Shown piece after piece: positions 43,971 through 52,183 of a DNA stretch of 64,000 nucleotides. The number at the start of each line of letters is the position of its first letter. The first letter of the stretch is position 1. The notes under the pieces were generated by a model. The model was not told where the DNA came from and searched no databases. It saw only the letters and a program-made list of their open reading frames with translations. The position numbers and the translations under genes were made by a program. Source of the stretch: Deinococcota bacterium (GTDB lineage: Bacteria > Deinococcota > Deinococci > Deinococcales > Trueperaceae); contig CAUJFI010000052.1 of NCBI GenBank assembly GCA_963170125.1, forward strand, positions 1-64,000, in the 5' to 3' direction.

Positions 43971-44603
43971 CTACAGGCCCGGTATGAGGCCGATGATGTC
44001 CGAGAACAGCCGGTCGAAGAAGGACATCACGCGCCCGATGGCGCCGGTGGCGTTCAGCACGAAGAAGAAGACCATGAACCCTAGGATCCCGAACTGGGCG
44101 ACCTGCATGATCACGCGACGCACGTCCGGATGGCCCCAGGCCAGTGCGGCCCTACCCATGTCCAGCGGCAGGATCGGGACGAGGTTGATGACGGCGTGGA
44201 GCAGGGCGTAGTTGGCGGCCACCTCGAAGGAGAGGTAGAGCACCGAGCTGCCGAGGCTCCTGAACACGGCGGCGACGAGGAGACTGATGAACGCGACGGC
44301 CAGGTACGAGCCGATGCCGGCCAGCCACACCCAGGCCTCGCCGCGCCCGCGGCCGCGGTAGTTGCGGGAGTTGACGGGCACCGCGCGCGGCCAGCCGAAG
44401 CCGAGGAGCAGGAGGAAGAGCACGCCGAACGGATCGAGCTGCCGCTGTGGCTCGAAGGCGGCGAAGCCGGCGAGGCGGGGGCTGCGATCGCCGAGGCGTT
44501 CGGCGACCAGCGCCTGGACGATGTTGTGGAAGATCAACGCCATGACCATGACGATGGCCGCGATGACGAGGACAGTCGGTTCGCTTACGAGCCTGAGGAA
44601 CAT
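43971..44603 (-). CDS. Site-2-protease-like membrane protein with degenerate HExxH
   Basis: A 210-aa protein with about five hydrophobic segments, matching the short site-2 protease (M50) family in the segments LGFGWPRAVPVNSRNYRGRGRGE and HAVINLVPILPLDMGR. The zinc motif HExxH is HNIVQ at residues 26-30, so the catalytic Glu and second His are absent. The distal Asp (PLDMG) remains. It is probably not a protease. The ATG at 44603 lies 4 nt after the stop of the DHH-CBS-nucleotidyltransferase gene, so the two form an operon. Confidence 0.82.
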   Translation of the reverse strand: MFLRLVSEPTVLVIAAIVMVMALIFHNIVQALVAERLGDRSPRLAGFAAFEPQRQLDPFGVLFLLLLGFGWPRAVPVNSRNYRGRGRGEAWVWLAGIGSYLAVAFISLLVAAVFRSLGSSVLYLSFEVAANYALLHAVINLVPILPLDMGRAALAWGHPDVRRVIMQVAQFGILGFMVFFFVLNATGAIGRVMSFFDRLFSDIIGLIPGL

Positions 44604-44607
44604 CCGC

Positions 44608-47193
44608 CTACTCCGGGCCGCCCGGTTCGCCTGCTGCGATGAGCCGTTCGGCGAGGGCGAGTTCGTCTTCGAATGTGGTCACCGTTCGTTCCGCCCTGGC
44701 GCGGGCGACCTCTTCGAGCACGTGCCCGACGCGAGGTCCGGGCTGCAGCCCCAAAGCTACCACATCGCTTCCGCGCAGCCGCCTCGGGGGCGGGCCTTGT
44801 TCGATGCGCTCCAGCCTGATGGCGAGCTCGGCGTCTACGACGCGTAGGAGCATGCGAGCGGGTGCGTCGAGCTCCTCAAGCTCCTCGTCGCGCAGGGCCT
44901 CCGGTCGGCCAGCGAACGTCGGGCGCTGGCTCGGGTCGATGAGCCGGTGGAGCTTCGCCACCGCGATGAGGTGGCGCCGTGGCCAGTTGAACGCGTCGAC
45001 GTGCGCTTCCAGCGCGGGGGTGGGCACGCCGAGGAAGAGGGCGAGGAGGTAGGCCTCGCCCGGCACCGCGCCGGACTCGCGAAGCGCGTCGAGGCCCGCG
45101 CTGAGCTCGAGCGGGTCGAGGCGGCCTTCCACCCTGGGCAGCCCGAACATCTCCTGGAGGGCGTTCAGCTCGCTCAGCACGCGCAGCGCCGGCGTCACGC
45201 GCGGCTCTTCGAAGGTCAGTTCCAGCTCCGCGCGCAGACGGGCGTGGCTCACGTTGGCGAGGAACCTGCGTTCGAGCGCGGCCCGCGCCTGCGCCAGCGT
45301 GTTCGGTTCGAACCGGAACCCGAGGCGTCCCGCCAGCCGCGCCCCGCGCAGGACGCGCGTCGGGTCCTCTACGAAGCTCAAGGGGTGCAGGGCCCTGAGC
45401 TGCCTGGCCGCCAGGTCGGCCGCCCCACCGAACGGGTCGAGGAGCTGGTGCGGCAGGGGCCCGAGCCTGATCGCCAGGGCGTTGACGCTGAAGTCGCGCC
45501 GCGCCAAGTCCTTACGCAAGGTCGAAGGTGTGACGGCCGGCAGTACGCCCGGCCGTGAGTACGTCTCCTCGCGGGCCGTGGCGAGGTCGAGCGTGACGCC
45601 GTCCTCCAGCGCCAGGGTGCAGGTGCCGAAATCGACGTGACACGACAACGTGCCCCCGAGCCGCGCCTGCAGCCTCGTTCCGAAGCTCTCGGCAGCCTCG
45701 CGCTCGACCACCAGGTCCAGGTCCTTGACGCCGGCGCCGAGTATGAGGTCGCGCACGGTGCCGCCTACCAGGTAGAGGGGAGACCGTGTGCCGACGCCCT
45801 CGCGCGCCGTGCCGCCCGGGCCGCCGGCGGCCACCTCGGCCGCCGCCGCGAGGACGACCTTGGCGCTGCTGGGGAGCCGCTGGAGCAACTGGTCGGCGCC
45901 GTCCGGCCCGGCACCGACGCGGTGGTTGGCCCCGATCAGGTCCGTGCGCGTGACGATGCCGACGAGCCTGCCGCCGTCGACGATCGGGATGCGGCCGATG
46001 TTGTGCTCCAGCACGAGCGCTTCGAGCTCGCTCAAGGAGGCGGCCGGCGTGGCGCTGATGACGTCGCGGCTCATGAAGCCGCTAACTCGCGAGTCGCTGA
46101 GGCCGTGGCGGGAGGCCCGGTCGAGGTCGCGGCGCGACACGATCCCGATCACCTGCCCGGCCCCGTCGACGACCGGCATGCCGTTGTGCCCGAAGAGGAG
46201 GAGCTGATCGGCCGCCTCGGCCACCGTCGTCTCCGCCGTCACGCTGCGGACGGGGCTGCTCATGAGGTCCTTGGCCAGGACGGCGGGCGTGGCGTTGAGC
46301 GCGAGGGCGGCCAGCGCGGCCTCGAGGGCTACCGCGGGGGTGGCGCTCGACCTACCGAAGGCGGCGCCGGGGTGACCCCCGCCGTCGACCGCCGCGCTCA
46401 GGGCCGCGGCGCAGTCGAACCGGCCGCCGGAGCGCGCGAACACGAGCGTGCGCCCCTCCATGCCGACGGCGGCCACGGCGGCATCGGCGGCGAACAGGTC
46501 GAGCAGGTCGTTGACCGTGCCGCTGATCCCGGCCACGTACTTGGGGTGGTCGAAGGCCGCGGCCGCTACGGGGCGCTGCGCGACGTGCACGAGCTCGGTG
46601 TTGGCCAGCAGCGCCTCGCGGAACGCGGTCTGGTCGGGGTCCAGGGCGCCGTGGGCGAAGCGCCTGACTAGTTGCAGGTTCGCGCCGCTGGTCAGCAGGT
46701 GCGCGGCGCCCCGGTAGTCGTCCCGCGTCGTCTGGTCGAAGGTGAGGTTGCCGGTGTCCTCGTGGATGCCGAGGAGCGCTAGGGTGGCGACGGGCGGCGG
46801 GATCGTGATGGTCGTCGCCATGAGCTCGCGGGTGAGCAAGGTGGCGGTCGAGCCCAACGGCTCGCTGATCCCGCGTGCCGCCGCGATGTTCCCCGCCGCC
46901 TGAGGGTGGTGGTCGTAGAGCGTGACGGGCACGCGACCGACGAGGGCGTCGAACGGCTTGATGCGGCCGGAGTCGTTCGTGTCGACCACGACGAGCTCGG
47001 TGACGGCTTCGACGTCGATCTGGTCGTGGGGCGTGAGGTCGAGCTCGTCCTTGTACAGGCGCAGGAACGCGCTCAACTGGCGGCTGAGGGCGCCCTGGAT
47101 GGTGGCGACGGAACCCGGGTAGAGGAGCCTGGCGAGCGCCAGGCTGGCGAGCGCGTCGAAGTCGGGCTGCTCGTGGGTGACTATCAGGCGCAC
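44608..47193 (-). CDS. DHH phosphoesterase - CBS pair - tRNA nucleotidyltransferase fusion
   Basis: An 861-aa three-module protein. Residues 1-300 form a DHH/DHHA1 domain (THEQPDFDALASL, VVVDTNDSGRI, LYDHHPQ, GGGHPGAAFG). About 305-430 hold two CBS motifs (DLMSSPVRSV; GFMSRDVISA). About 460-861 hold a class II CCA-type nucleotidyltransferase/poly(A) polymerase (LVGGTVRDLILG, DLDLVVE, RRDFSVNALAIR, EDPTRVLRGARL). The architecture is known in Deinococcota and a few other lineages, where CC- and A-addition are split. Which nucleotide it adds is not decidable here. The GTG at 47193 starts exactly at the DHH domain; the frame is open to 47220. Confidence 0.92.
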   Translation of the reverse strand: MRLIVTHEQPDFDALASLALARLLYPGSVATIQGALSRQLSAFLRLYKDELDLTPHDQIDVEAVTELVVVDTNDSGRIKPFDALVGRVPVTLYDHHPQAAGNIAAARGISEPLGSTATLLTRELMATTITIPPPVATLALLGIHEDTGNLTFDQTTRDDYRGAAHLLTSGANLQLVRRFAHGALDPDQTAFREALLANTELVHVAQRPVAAAAFDHPKYVAGISGTVNDLLDLFAADAAVAAVGMEGRTLVFARSGGRFDCAAALSAAVDGGGHPGAAFGRSSATPAVALEAALAALALNATPAVLAKDLMSSPVRSVTAETTVAEAADQLLLFGHNGMPVVDGAGQVIGIVSRRDLDRASRHGLSDSRVSGFMSRDVISATPAASLSELEALVLEHNIGRIPIVDGGRLVGIVTRTDLIGANHRVGAGPDGADQLLQRLPSSAKVVLAAAAEVAAGGPGGTAREGVGTRSPLYLVGGTVRDLILGAGVKDLDLVVEREAAESFGTRLQARLGGTLSCHVDFGTCTLALEDGVTLDLATAREETYSRPGVLPAVTPSTLRKDLARRDFSVNALAIRLGPLPHQLLDPFGGAADLAARQLRALHPLSFVEDPTRVLRGARLAGRLGFRFEPNTLAQARAALERRFLANVSHARLRAELELTFEEPRVTPALRVLSELNALQEMFGLPRVEGRLDPLELSAGLDALRESGAVPGEAYLLALFLGVPTPALEAHVDAFNWPRRHLIAVAKLHRLIDPSQRPTFAGRPEALRDEELEELDAPARMLLRVVDAELAIRLERIEQGPPPRRLRGSDVVALGLQPGPRVGHVLEEVARARAERTVTTFEDELALAERLIAAGEPGGPE

Positions 47194-47269
47194 GGGGCAC
47201 CGGCTGCGAGCAGCCCGCACTTCTCGAGCGGGGGCTTAGCGGCGCAGGAGCGCGGGGCTCGCCCGCTCG

Positions 47270-47872
47270 TCAACCGCGCCCCTCGTCGGCATCGGAGCCC
47301 GTGGGCTCTTGGGCGGCGAGCCCGCCGGGACGGCCGGCGGGGCCCGCGGGCGCCGCGGCGCTCGGGCCCGGACGGTTGCGGCTGTTCAGGTACAGGAGGA
47401 CGCCGCCGGCCGCGATCATGCCGATGGGCAGCACCCAGCGCATGAAGACGCTGCGGGCGCCGAACACGAACAGCTCGAAGAAGAGCCCGAGGCCGACGAA
47501 GGCGACGACGCCGTACAGGGCCGTGCGCGTGCCGGAGCCGACCAGGGCGGCGTCGTTCGTCGCCCTGCCCCGGAGGTAGTTGCCGACCCCGGTGGCGGCG
47601 ATGATGAGCGCCCACGCGTACGACCAGCCCTGCCAGTGGCCCGTGAGCGAGAAGACGAGCAGGATGAGGCCGATGACGGTGACGATGGTGCCGGGCACGG
47701 CGAGGGCGCTGTTGGAGACGGTGGTGGTCAGCGCGATGAACAGCAGCGCGATGCCGGGGAGGAGCACGAAGAACGGCCAGCCGTACTGGCTGAAGTTGAC
47801 CGTTGGTCCGACGAGGAGCAAGAGTCCGAGGGCTATGAGCAGGATGCCGATCCACAGGTCGCGTTGTTTCAT
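47270..47872 (-). CDS. Polytopic membrane protein of unknown function
   Basis: A 200-aa protein with about six hydrophobic segments (LWIGILLIALGLLLLVGP; WPFFVLLPGIALLFIAL; and so on to about residue 165). A Pro/Ala/Gly-rich cytoplasmic tail (about 168-200) follows. The pattern resembles DUF5668/LiaF-type N-terminal membrane repeats. The ATG at 47872 has a strong AGGAGG site and a -10-like TACACT about 30 nt upstream, so it is conventionally led. Confidence 0.72.
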   Translation of the reverse strand: MKQRDLWIGILLIALGLLLLVGPTVNFSQYGWPFFVLLPGIALLFIALTTTVSNSALAVPGTIVTVIGLILLVFSLTGHWQGWSYAWALIIAATGVGNYLRGRATNDAALVGSGTRTALYGVVAFVGLGLFFELFVFGARSVFMRWVLPIGMIAAGGVLLYLNSRNRPGPSAAAPAGPAGRPGGLAAQEPTGSDADEGRG

Positions 47873-47935
47873 CGCGTGGACCTCCTAAGAGACGAGTGTA
47901 GCGCCCCAGGGTGGTGCGAACCCCTGCGAGGGCCC

Positions 47936-49000
47936 TCAGCCCTCCAGGGGGAACACCGGCCCGTCAGGGCGCTTGTCGCCTAGCGCCCGCTTGCGCGCCA
48001 GGCGGTTGGCGATGGTGGCGAGCGCGACCTCGGCGTGCACGAGGCCGTTCTCGATGAAGACGTCCGACGTGCGCGTGCCGAAGCCGGCGGACCCGACGAC
48101 GAAGAGGCCGGGCACGTTGGTCTCGAACGTGGCCGGGTCCAGCCGGGCCGCCAACGTAGAGCCGTCTATCGCCACCCCGGCTGCGGCCAGGAGGTCCGGC
48201 TTCGCGCAGTAGCCCGTTAGCAAGAAGACGCGGTCGGCCGGCAAAGTGGCCTCCTTGCCCGCCTCCTCGACGACCACATACTCGGGCGTTATGGCCTTGA
48301 GCGTGGCACCGAAGCGGGCAGCGATGGAGCCTTCCTTCACGCGGTTCTCGAGGTTCGGCCTTACCCAGTACTTGAGGCTGCGGCGGAAGTCCTCGCCGCG
48401 GTGGACGATGGTCACTTTCGCGCCGGCGCGGTAGAGGTCCAGAGCCGCGTCCGCCGCGCTCGAACCCGCCCCGACGATCACCACGTTCCTGCCGTAATGG
48501 CCGTGCCCCTCGTCGTAGTAGTGGGAGACGTGCGGGAGGTCCTCGCCCTGCACCCCCAGGAGCTTGGGGGTGTCGAAGTAGCCCGTCGCCACCACCACCG
48601 CGCGCGCGTACGCGACGCCCTCGACACGGTCATGCCGACGCCACGGCTCGGCGCGCCGGGTGCGCACCTCGAACGCGGGCTCCGAGCCCTCGACGAGCGT
48701 GCGCTCGATGGCCACGACCTCCGTGTAGGTGCTCACCTCGAGCTGTTCGTTGGCGACGACCTTCCGGTAGTAGTCGAGCGCCTCCTTGCGGGTCGGCTTG
48801 TCCACCGCCGAGACGAGGGGGTGGCCACCTACCTCGAGCCGCTCGGACGTGGTGAAGAAGAGCATGCCGACCGGGTAGCGCCGGATGGCCTCCACGACGG
48901 CGCCCTTCTCGATCACCCGGTACGCGAGGCCGGCCCGCTTGGCGAGGATGGCGGCACCGATTCCGATGGGGCCGGCGCCGACGATGATCAGATCCAACAT
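47936..49000 (-). CDS. YpdA-type bacillithiol-disulfide reductase
   Basis: A 354-aa FAD/NAD(P)-binding oxidoreductase. The FAD motif is LIIVGAGPIGIGAAI (residues 4-18) and the NADPH motif is NVVIVGAGSSAADAALDL. The signature RYPVGMLFFTTSERLEVGGHPL belongs to the YpdA/BdrA family, which reduces bacillithiol disulfide. Bacillithiol is the low-molecular-weight thiol of Deinococcus and Firmicutes. The ATG at 49000 is chosen over 49039 because homology starts there and TACGGT (49007-49012) lies 6 nt upstream. No other bacillithiol genes are adjacent. Confidence 0.9.
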   Translation of the reverse strand: MLDLIIVGAGPIGIGAAILAKRAGLAYRVIEKGAVVEAIRRYPVGMLFFTTSERLEVGGHPLVSAVDKPTRKEALDYYRKVVANEQLEVSTYTEVVAIERTLVEGSEPAFEVRTRRAEPWRRHDRVEGVAYARAVVVATGYFDTPKLLGVQGEDLPHVSHYYDEGHGHYGRNVVIVGAGSSAADAALDLYRAGAKVTIVHRGEDFRRSLKYWVRPNLENRVKEGSIAARFGATLKAITPEYVVVEEAGKEATLPADRVFLLTGYCAKPDLLAAAGVAIDGSTLAARLDPATFETNVPGLFVVGSAGFGTRTSDVFIENGLVHAEVALATIANRLARKRALGDKRPDGPVFPLEG

Positions 49001-49221
49001 GGGGCGACCGTACCAGGTGCATGGCTCCGTGCGGGTCACCTCGCCGGCGAGTCACCTAGGGCCTCTAGTCCGGGGTGGGGGTAGGTCACCCCGCACTGCG
49101 CCCGGTGGCGCATGCTGGGTGCACGGCCGTTCGGCGGCGGCCGGCCATCGACGCTGGTCGGGGTTCTCAGGGTGCGGACCTTGCCCCGAGCGGCACTAAG
49201 CGCGCTCGGCCCCGGACCCGC

Positions 49222-49890
49222 TCAGACGTTGCCGCAGGACGGGCAGTCCGCGCAGAGGAGACAGTGGGCGCAGTCTGGCTTGCGAGCCGAGCAGACCCGG
49301 CGACCGTGGAGGATGAGGCCGTGGTGGAGGAACACCCATTCGTCGCGAGGGAAGGTGGCCTGCAGGTCGAGTTCCACCTTGTTCGGGTCCGCGTTCTGGG
49401 TGAAGCCGAGGCGCCGGGAGACGCGCCCGACGTGGGTGTCGACCGCGATGGTCGGCACTCCGAACGCGTTCGCCAGCACGACGTTGGCCGTCTTGCGGCC
49501 CACCCCGGGCAGCCCGGTGAGTTCCTCCATGGTCCGGGGCACCTCGCCGCCGTGGTGTTCGACGAGGAGCGCGGCCGTCTTGACGATGTTCTTGGCCTTC
49601 GTGTGGAAGAGGCCGATCGTCCTGATGTACGGCTCGATCTCCTGCGCGCTCGCCTTGGCCATGCTGGGCGCGTCCGGATAGGCGGCGAACAGGGCGGGTG
49701 TGGCGAGGTTGACGCTCACGTCCGTGGCCTGGGCGGAGAGCATGGTGGCGACGAGGAGCTCGAACGGCGTGCGGAACTCCAGCTCCGTACGCGCGTCGGG
49801 ATAGAGGGTCCGCAGCCCGACCAACACGCGCTGGGCGCGTGCGCGACGTGCTTTCAATGACTCCGGCTTCGGGCTCGGCACGGCCCGCAT
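49222..49890 (-). CDS. nth: Endonuclease III
   Basis: A 222-aa base-excision-repair DNA glycosylase/AP lyase. It has the helix-hairpin-helix GLPGVGRKTANVVL with the catalytic Lys, the catalytic Asp in VDTHVGRV, and a C-terminal 4Fe-4S loop with Cys spacing C-x6-C-x2-C-x5-C. It removes oxidised pyrimidines. The start is an ATG at 49890 with about 15 basic extra residues at the N-terminus. The 220 bp between its stop and the ypdA gene hold no recognisable gene. Confidence 0.96.
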   Translation of the reverse strand: MRAVPSPKPESLKARRARAQRVLVGLRTLYPDARTELEFRTPFELLVATMLSAQATDVSVNLATPALFAAYPDAPSMAKASAQEIEPYIRTIGLFHTKAKNIVKTAALLVEHHGGEVPRTMEELTGLPGVGRKTANVVLANAFGVPTIAVDTHVGRVSRRLGFTQNADPNKVELDLQATFPRDEWVFLHHGLILHGRRVCSARKPDCAHCLLCADCPSCGNV

Positions 49891-50038
49891 GCTAACCCCG
49901 CTTGGCGGCGAAGTGACCTATCCACCAGCTTCCGCCCGCGGCGGTCGGGTACGCTTGCGTGCGGTCTAGGTCGGTTCCTCACGCAGTAGCTGCGATCCCG
50001 GAGACGACCCGTACCGGTGCACAGGGAGGCAGGGCAGG

Positions 50039-51268
50039 ATGCCGATTTTCGAGTACAAGGTCCGTGACAGGGGGGGCAAGGTCATCACGGGCACCACCGA
50101 GGCGCTCTCCCAGCGCGACGTGGCCACCGCGCTACGCCAGAAGGGCTACTTCGTAACGGAGATCAAGGCCCCGAAGACCGGCCTCCAGTCCGACCTAAGA
50201 CTGCCCAAGTGGCTCGACATCGGGAGCGTCCCGAACGTCCGCGACATCACTATCTTCTCGCGCCAGTTCGCCACGGTCATCAACGCCGGCCTCCCCGTCG
50301 TCCAGAGCCTCGCCATCCTCCAGCGCCAGGCGCCGAAGCAAGGCTTGAAGGACGCCCTCAAGCAGGTGCGCGAGGACGTCGAGACCGGCCAGCAGCTCTC
50401 GAACGCGCTCGCCAGGCACCCGCGGCTCTTCAACAAGCTGTACATCTACCTCGTGCGCGCCGGCGAGGTGTCTGGCAACCTCGATGGCATCCTGGACCGC
50501 ATCGCGGCGTACATGGAGAAGCAGGCCGCCCTGCGCGGCAAGATCAAGACGGCGCTCACGTACCCGACGGTCGTGCTCGTCATCGCCCTGGCCGTAACGT
50601 GGTTCTTGCTCACCGGCATCGTCCCCCAGTTCGCACAGATCCTGGACCAGCTGGGCGGCGAGATGCCCGTGATCACCAAGGCGCTCATCGCCGTCTCCGA
50701 CTTCCTGCGCTACCAGTGGTACATCCTCTTCGGCCTGATCATCGCGGTCGTCGTCGGGCTCGTCCTCTTCTACCGCACGAAGAACGGCAGGCGCGTGCTG
50801 GACGGCTTCACGCTGCGCATGCCCATCGTTGGCACCCTCGTGCAGAAGACGGCCATCGCGAGCTTCTCGAACACCTTCGGGCTGCTCCTGCGCTCGGGCG
50901 TGAACATCATCGAGTCCATCGACATCACGAAGGGCACGGCCGGCAACGCCATCGTGGAGGACATCCTCGACGAGACGAAGGATAACGTGCAGCGCGGCGA
51001 GCAGATCAGCACGACGCTGATCAAGTACCCGGGCGTGTTCCCGCCGATGGTCTCGTCGATGATCTCGATCGGCGAGGAGACGGGCGCGGTCGACCACATG
51101 CTCCAGAAGGTCGCCGACTTCTACGAGCGCGAGGTCGACGAGGCCGTCGACAGCCTGACCGCCGCGCTCGAGCCGATGCTCATAGTGTTCCTCGGTGTGA
51201 TCGTAGGCTTCATCGTGGCCGGCATGTTCCTGCCGATGTTCTCGATCATCGGGCAGTTGAGCCAGTAG
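50039..51268 (+). CDS. pilC: Type IV pilus inner-membrane platform protein PilC
   Basis: A 409-aa PilC/GspF family protein: MPIFEYKVRDRGGKVITGTTEA, then two T2SSF domains (about 70-193 and 275-395, each with FSRQFATVINAGLPVVQSL or ASFSNTFGLLLRSGVNIIESI) and membrane helices near 170-190, 225-245 and 375-400. It supports pilus assembly and, in this phylum, DNA uptake. GGAGG lies upstream of the ATG at 50039. It ends the block of ordinary chromosomal genes. No other pil genes adjoin it. Confidence 0.95.
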   Translation: MPIFEYKVRDRGGKVITGTTEALSQRDVATALRQKGYFVTEIKAPKTGLQSDLRLPKWLDIGSVPNVRDITIFSRQFATVINAGLPVVQSLAILQRQAPKQGLKDALKQVREDVETGQQLSNALARHPRLFNKLYIYLVRAGEVSGNLDGILDRIAAYMEKQAALRGKIKTALTYPTVVLVIALAVTWFLLTGIVPQFAQILDQLGGEMPVITKALIAVSDFLRYQWYILFGLIIAVVVGLVLFYRTKNGRRVLDGFTLRMPIVGTLVQKTAIASFSNTFGLLLRSGVNIIESIDITKGTAGNAIVEDILDETKDNVQRGEQISTTLIKYPGVFPPMVSSMISIGEETGAVDHMLQKVADFYEREVDEAVDSLTAALEPMLIVFLGVIVGFIVAGMFLPMFSIIGQLSQ

Positions 51269-51805
51269 TCGGCGCTGGTGTAGAGCGGAAGTTAGAACTG
51301 AGAACACGGAAGTCTAGTTGAGAACAAACTGAGAACGGACGGAACTTGACCTGAGAACGCCGGTAGAAGCCGCTCCCCGCTGGCGAAGTCTTAATGGCGT
51401 GCCTGAACGCGGGACTCGGTCGCTTCAGCCTTTATCGGTTTGCGGCGCTCGACCTAGGGGAGCTGGTTCTTCTCTATGCGTCGTCCGGTTTGCTTGACAC
51501 CTGACAATTCGCCAATTCTCTAGTTCTCGACATACCTTCTACTCCTGGACGTAGCGCCTCAACTGGGAGCCGAAATCGTCTCACCGTCTCGAATAAGACA
51601 CCTCGTGCCTCAGAGTCAACTAGTGACCAGGGGGAGCATCCGAGGGTGATAAGGATTGCTGGCGCTTACGCAACGAGCAAACCTAGTTCAAGGGGTGCCA
51701 AGATGCGATGGGCCGCCCATTAGTCGGACACGCAGTGCGAAGTCGTGCAAATGGCTCAGGCCCGGTGTGTCATAGAACTTGGTCCTTGCGGTGCTCCCGA
51801 GTCGC
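51269..51805. other. AT-richer non-coding junction between core genes and metal region
   Basis: These 537 bp carry no convincing ORF on either strand and are visibly less GC-rich than both flanks. The left part holds four TGAGAAC repeats; a GAGAAC in inverted orientation lies at 51523-51528. A TTGACA hexamer occurs at 51494-51499 but lacks a good -10 at the right distance. No tRNA-like cloverleaf was found. It may be a decayed mobile-element end or an integration junction. Confidence 0.5.
51299..51358 (+). repeat. Four direct TGAGAAC repeats, helically phased
   Basis: TGAGAAC occurs at 51299-51305, 51319-51325, 51330-51336 and 51352-51358, with start-to-start distances of 20, 11 and 22 bp, close to whole turns of the helix. 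They begin 30 bp after the pilC stop. Such phased short repeats are typical of protein-binding arrays, for example operators or transposon ends. Confidence 0.7.
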
Positions 51806-52183
51806 CTATCCCTTTAGGAGCGATGGGGATAGCAGCGGCCTCACGGTGTCGCTGGCGAGCCGGTAGTACGCCATGCGGCCTTCCTTGCGGAAGGCGACCA
51901 GTCCGTGGGCGCGCAGGAGCCTGAGCTGGTGGCTCATGCTGCTCTCGTTGACGCCGGCGATCGCCGCCAGGTCGCAGACGCACAGCTCCTCTCGCGCCAG
52001 GGCGCTTAGCACGCGGTAGCGGGTGGGGTCGGCGAGGAGCTTGAGGCGCTCGGTGGCGGCCTCGACCGCCTCCGGGCTGGGCAGGGCGGCCTGGACGCGC
52101 GCGACGGCGTCGGGGTGCATGAGGCGTACCTCGCACTCGCCGCTGGTGTCGACGGCGGGCGGCGCGCTGGCGGTCAAGGTCAT
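51806..52183 (-). CDS. ArsR/SmtB-family metal repressor, CadC-like
   Basis: A 125-aa winged-helix repressor. The metal motif ELCVCDLAAIAG (Cys68, Cys70) is that of CadC/SmtB-type alpha3N sites; Cys17 in the N-terminal GECEVRLMH segment could complete it. The recognition helix is NESSMSHQLRLLRAHGLV. This pattern suggests Cd/Pb/Zn sensing. The ATG at 52183 overlaps the stop of the upstream P-type ATPase gene (ATGA) and has an AAGGAG site, so it is translated by coupling. It probably binds the dyad at 54367-54401. Confidence 0.92.
   Translation of the reverse strand: MTLTASAPPAVDTSGECEVRLMHPDAVARVQAALPSPEAVEAATERLKLLADPTRYRVLSALAREELCVCDLAAIAGVNESSMSHQLRLLRAHGLVAFRKEGRMAYYRLASDTVRPLLSPSLLKG

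Noticed and set aside
45637-46671. A 344-codon plus-strand frame
   Set aside because: Antisense to the DHH-CBS-nucleotidyltransferase gene, with no domain.
51481-51530. TTGACA promoter in the junction region
   Set aside because: No acceptable -10 at 16-18 bp and no gene downstream in range.
51269-51805. tRNA gene as an integration site
   Set aside because: No T-loop GTTCGA motif or cloverleaf pairing could be found.
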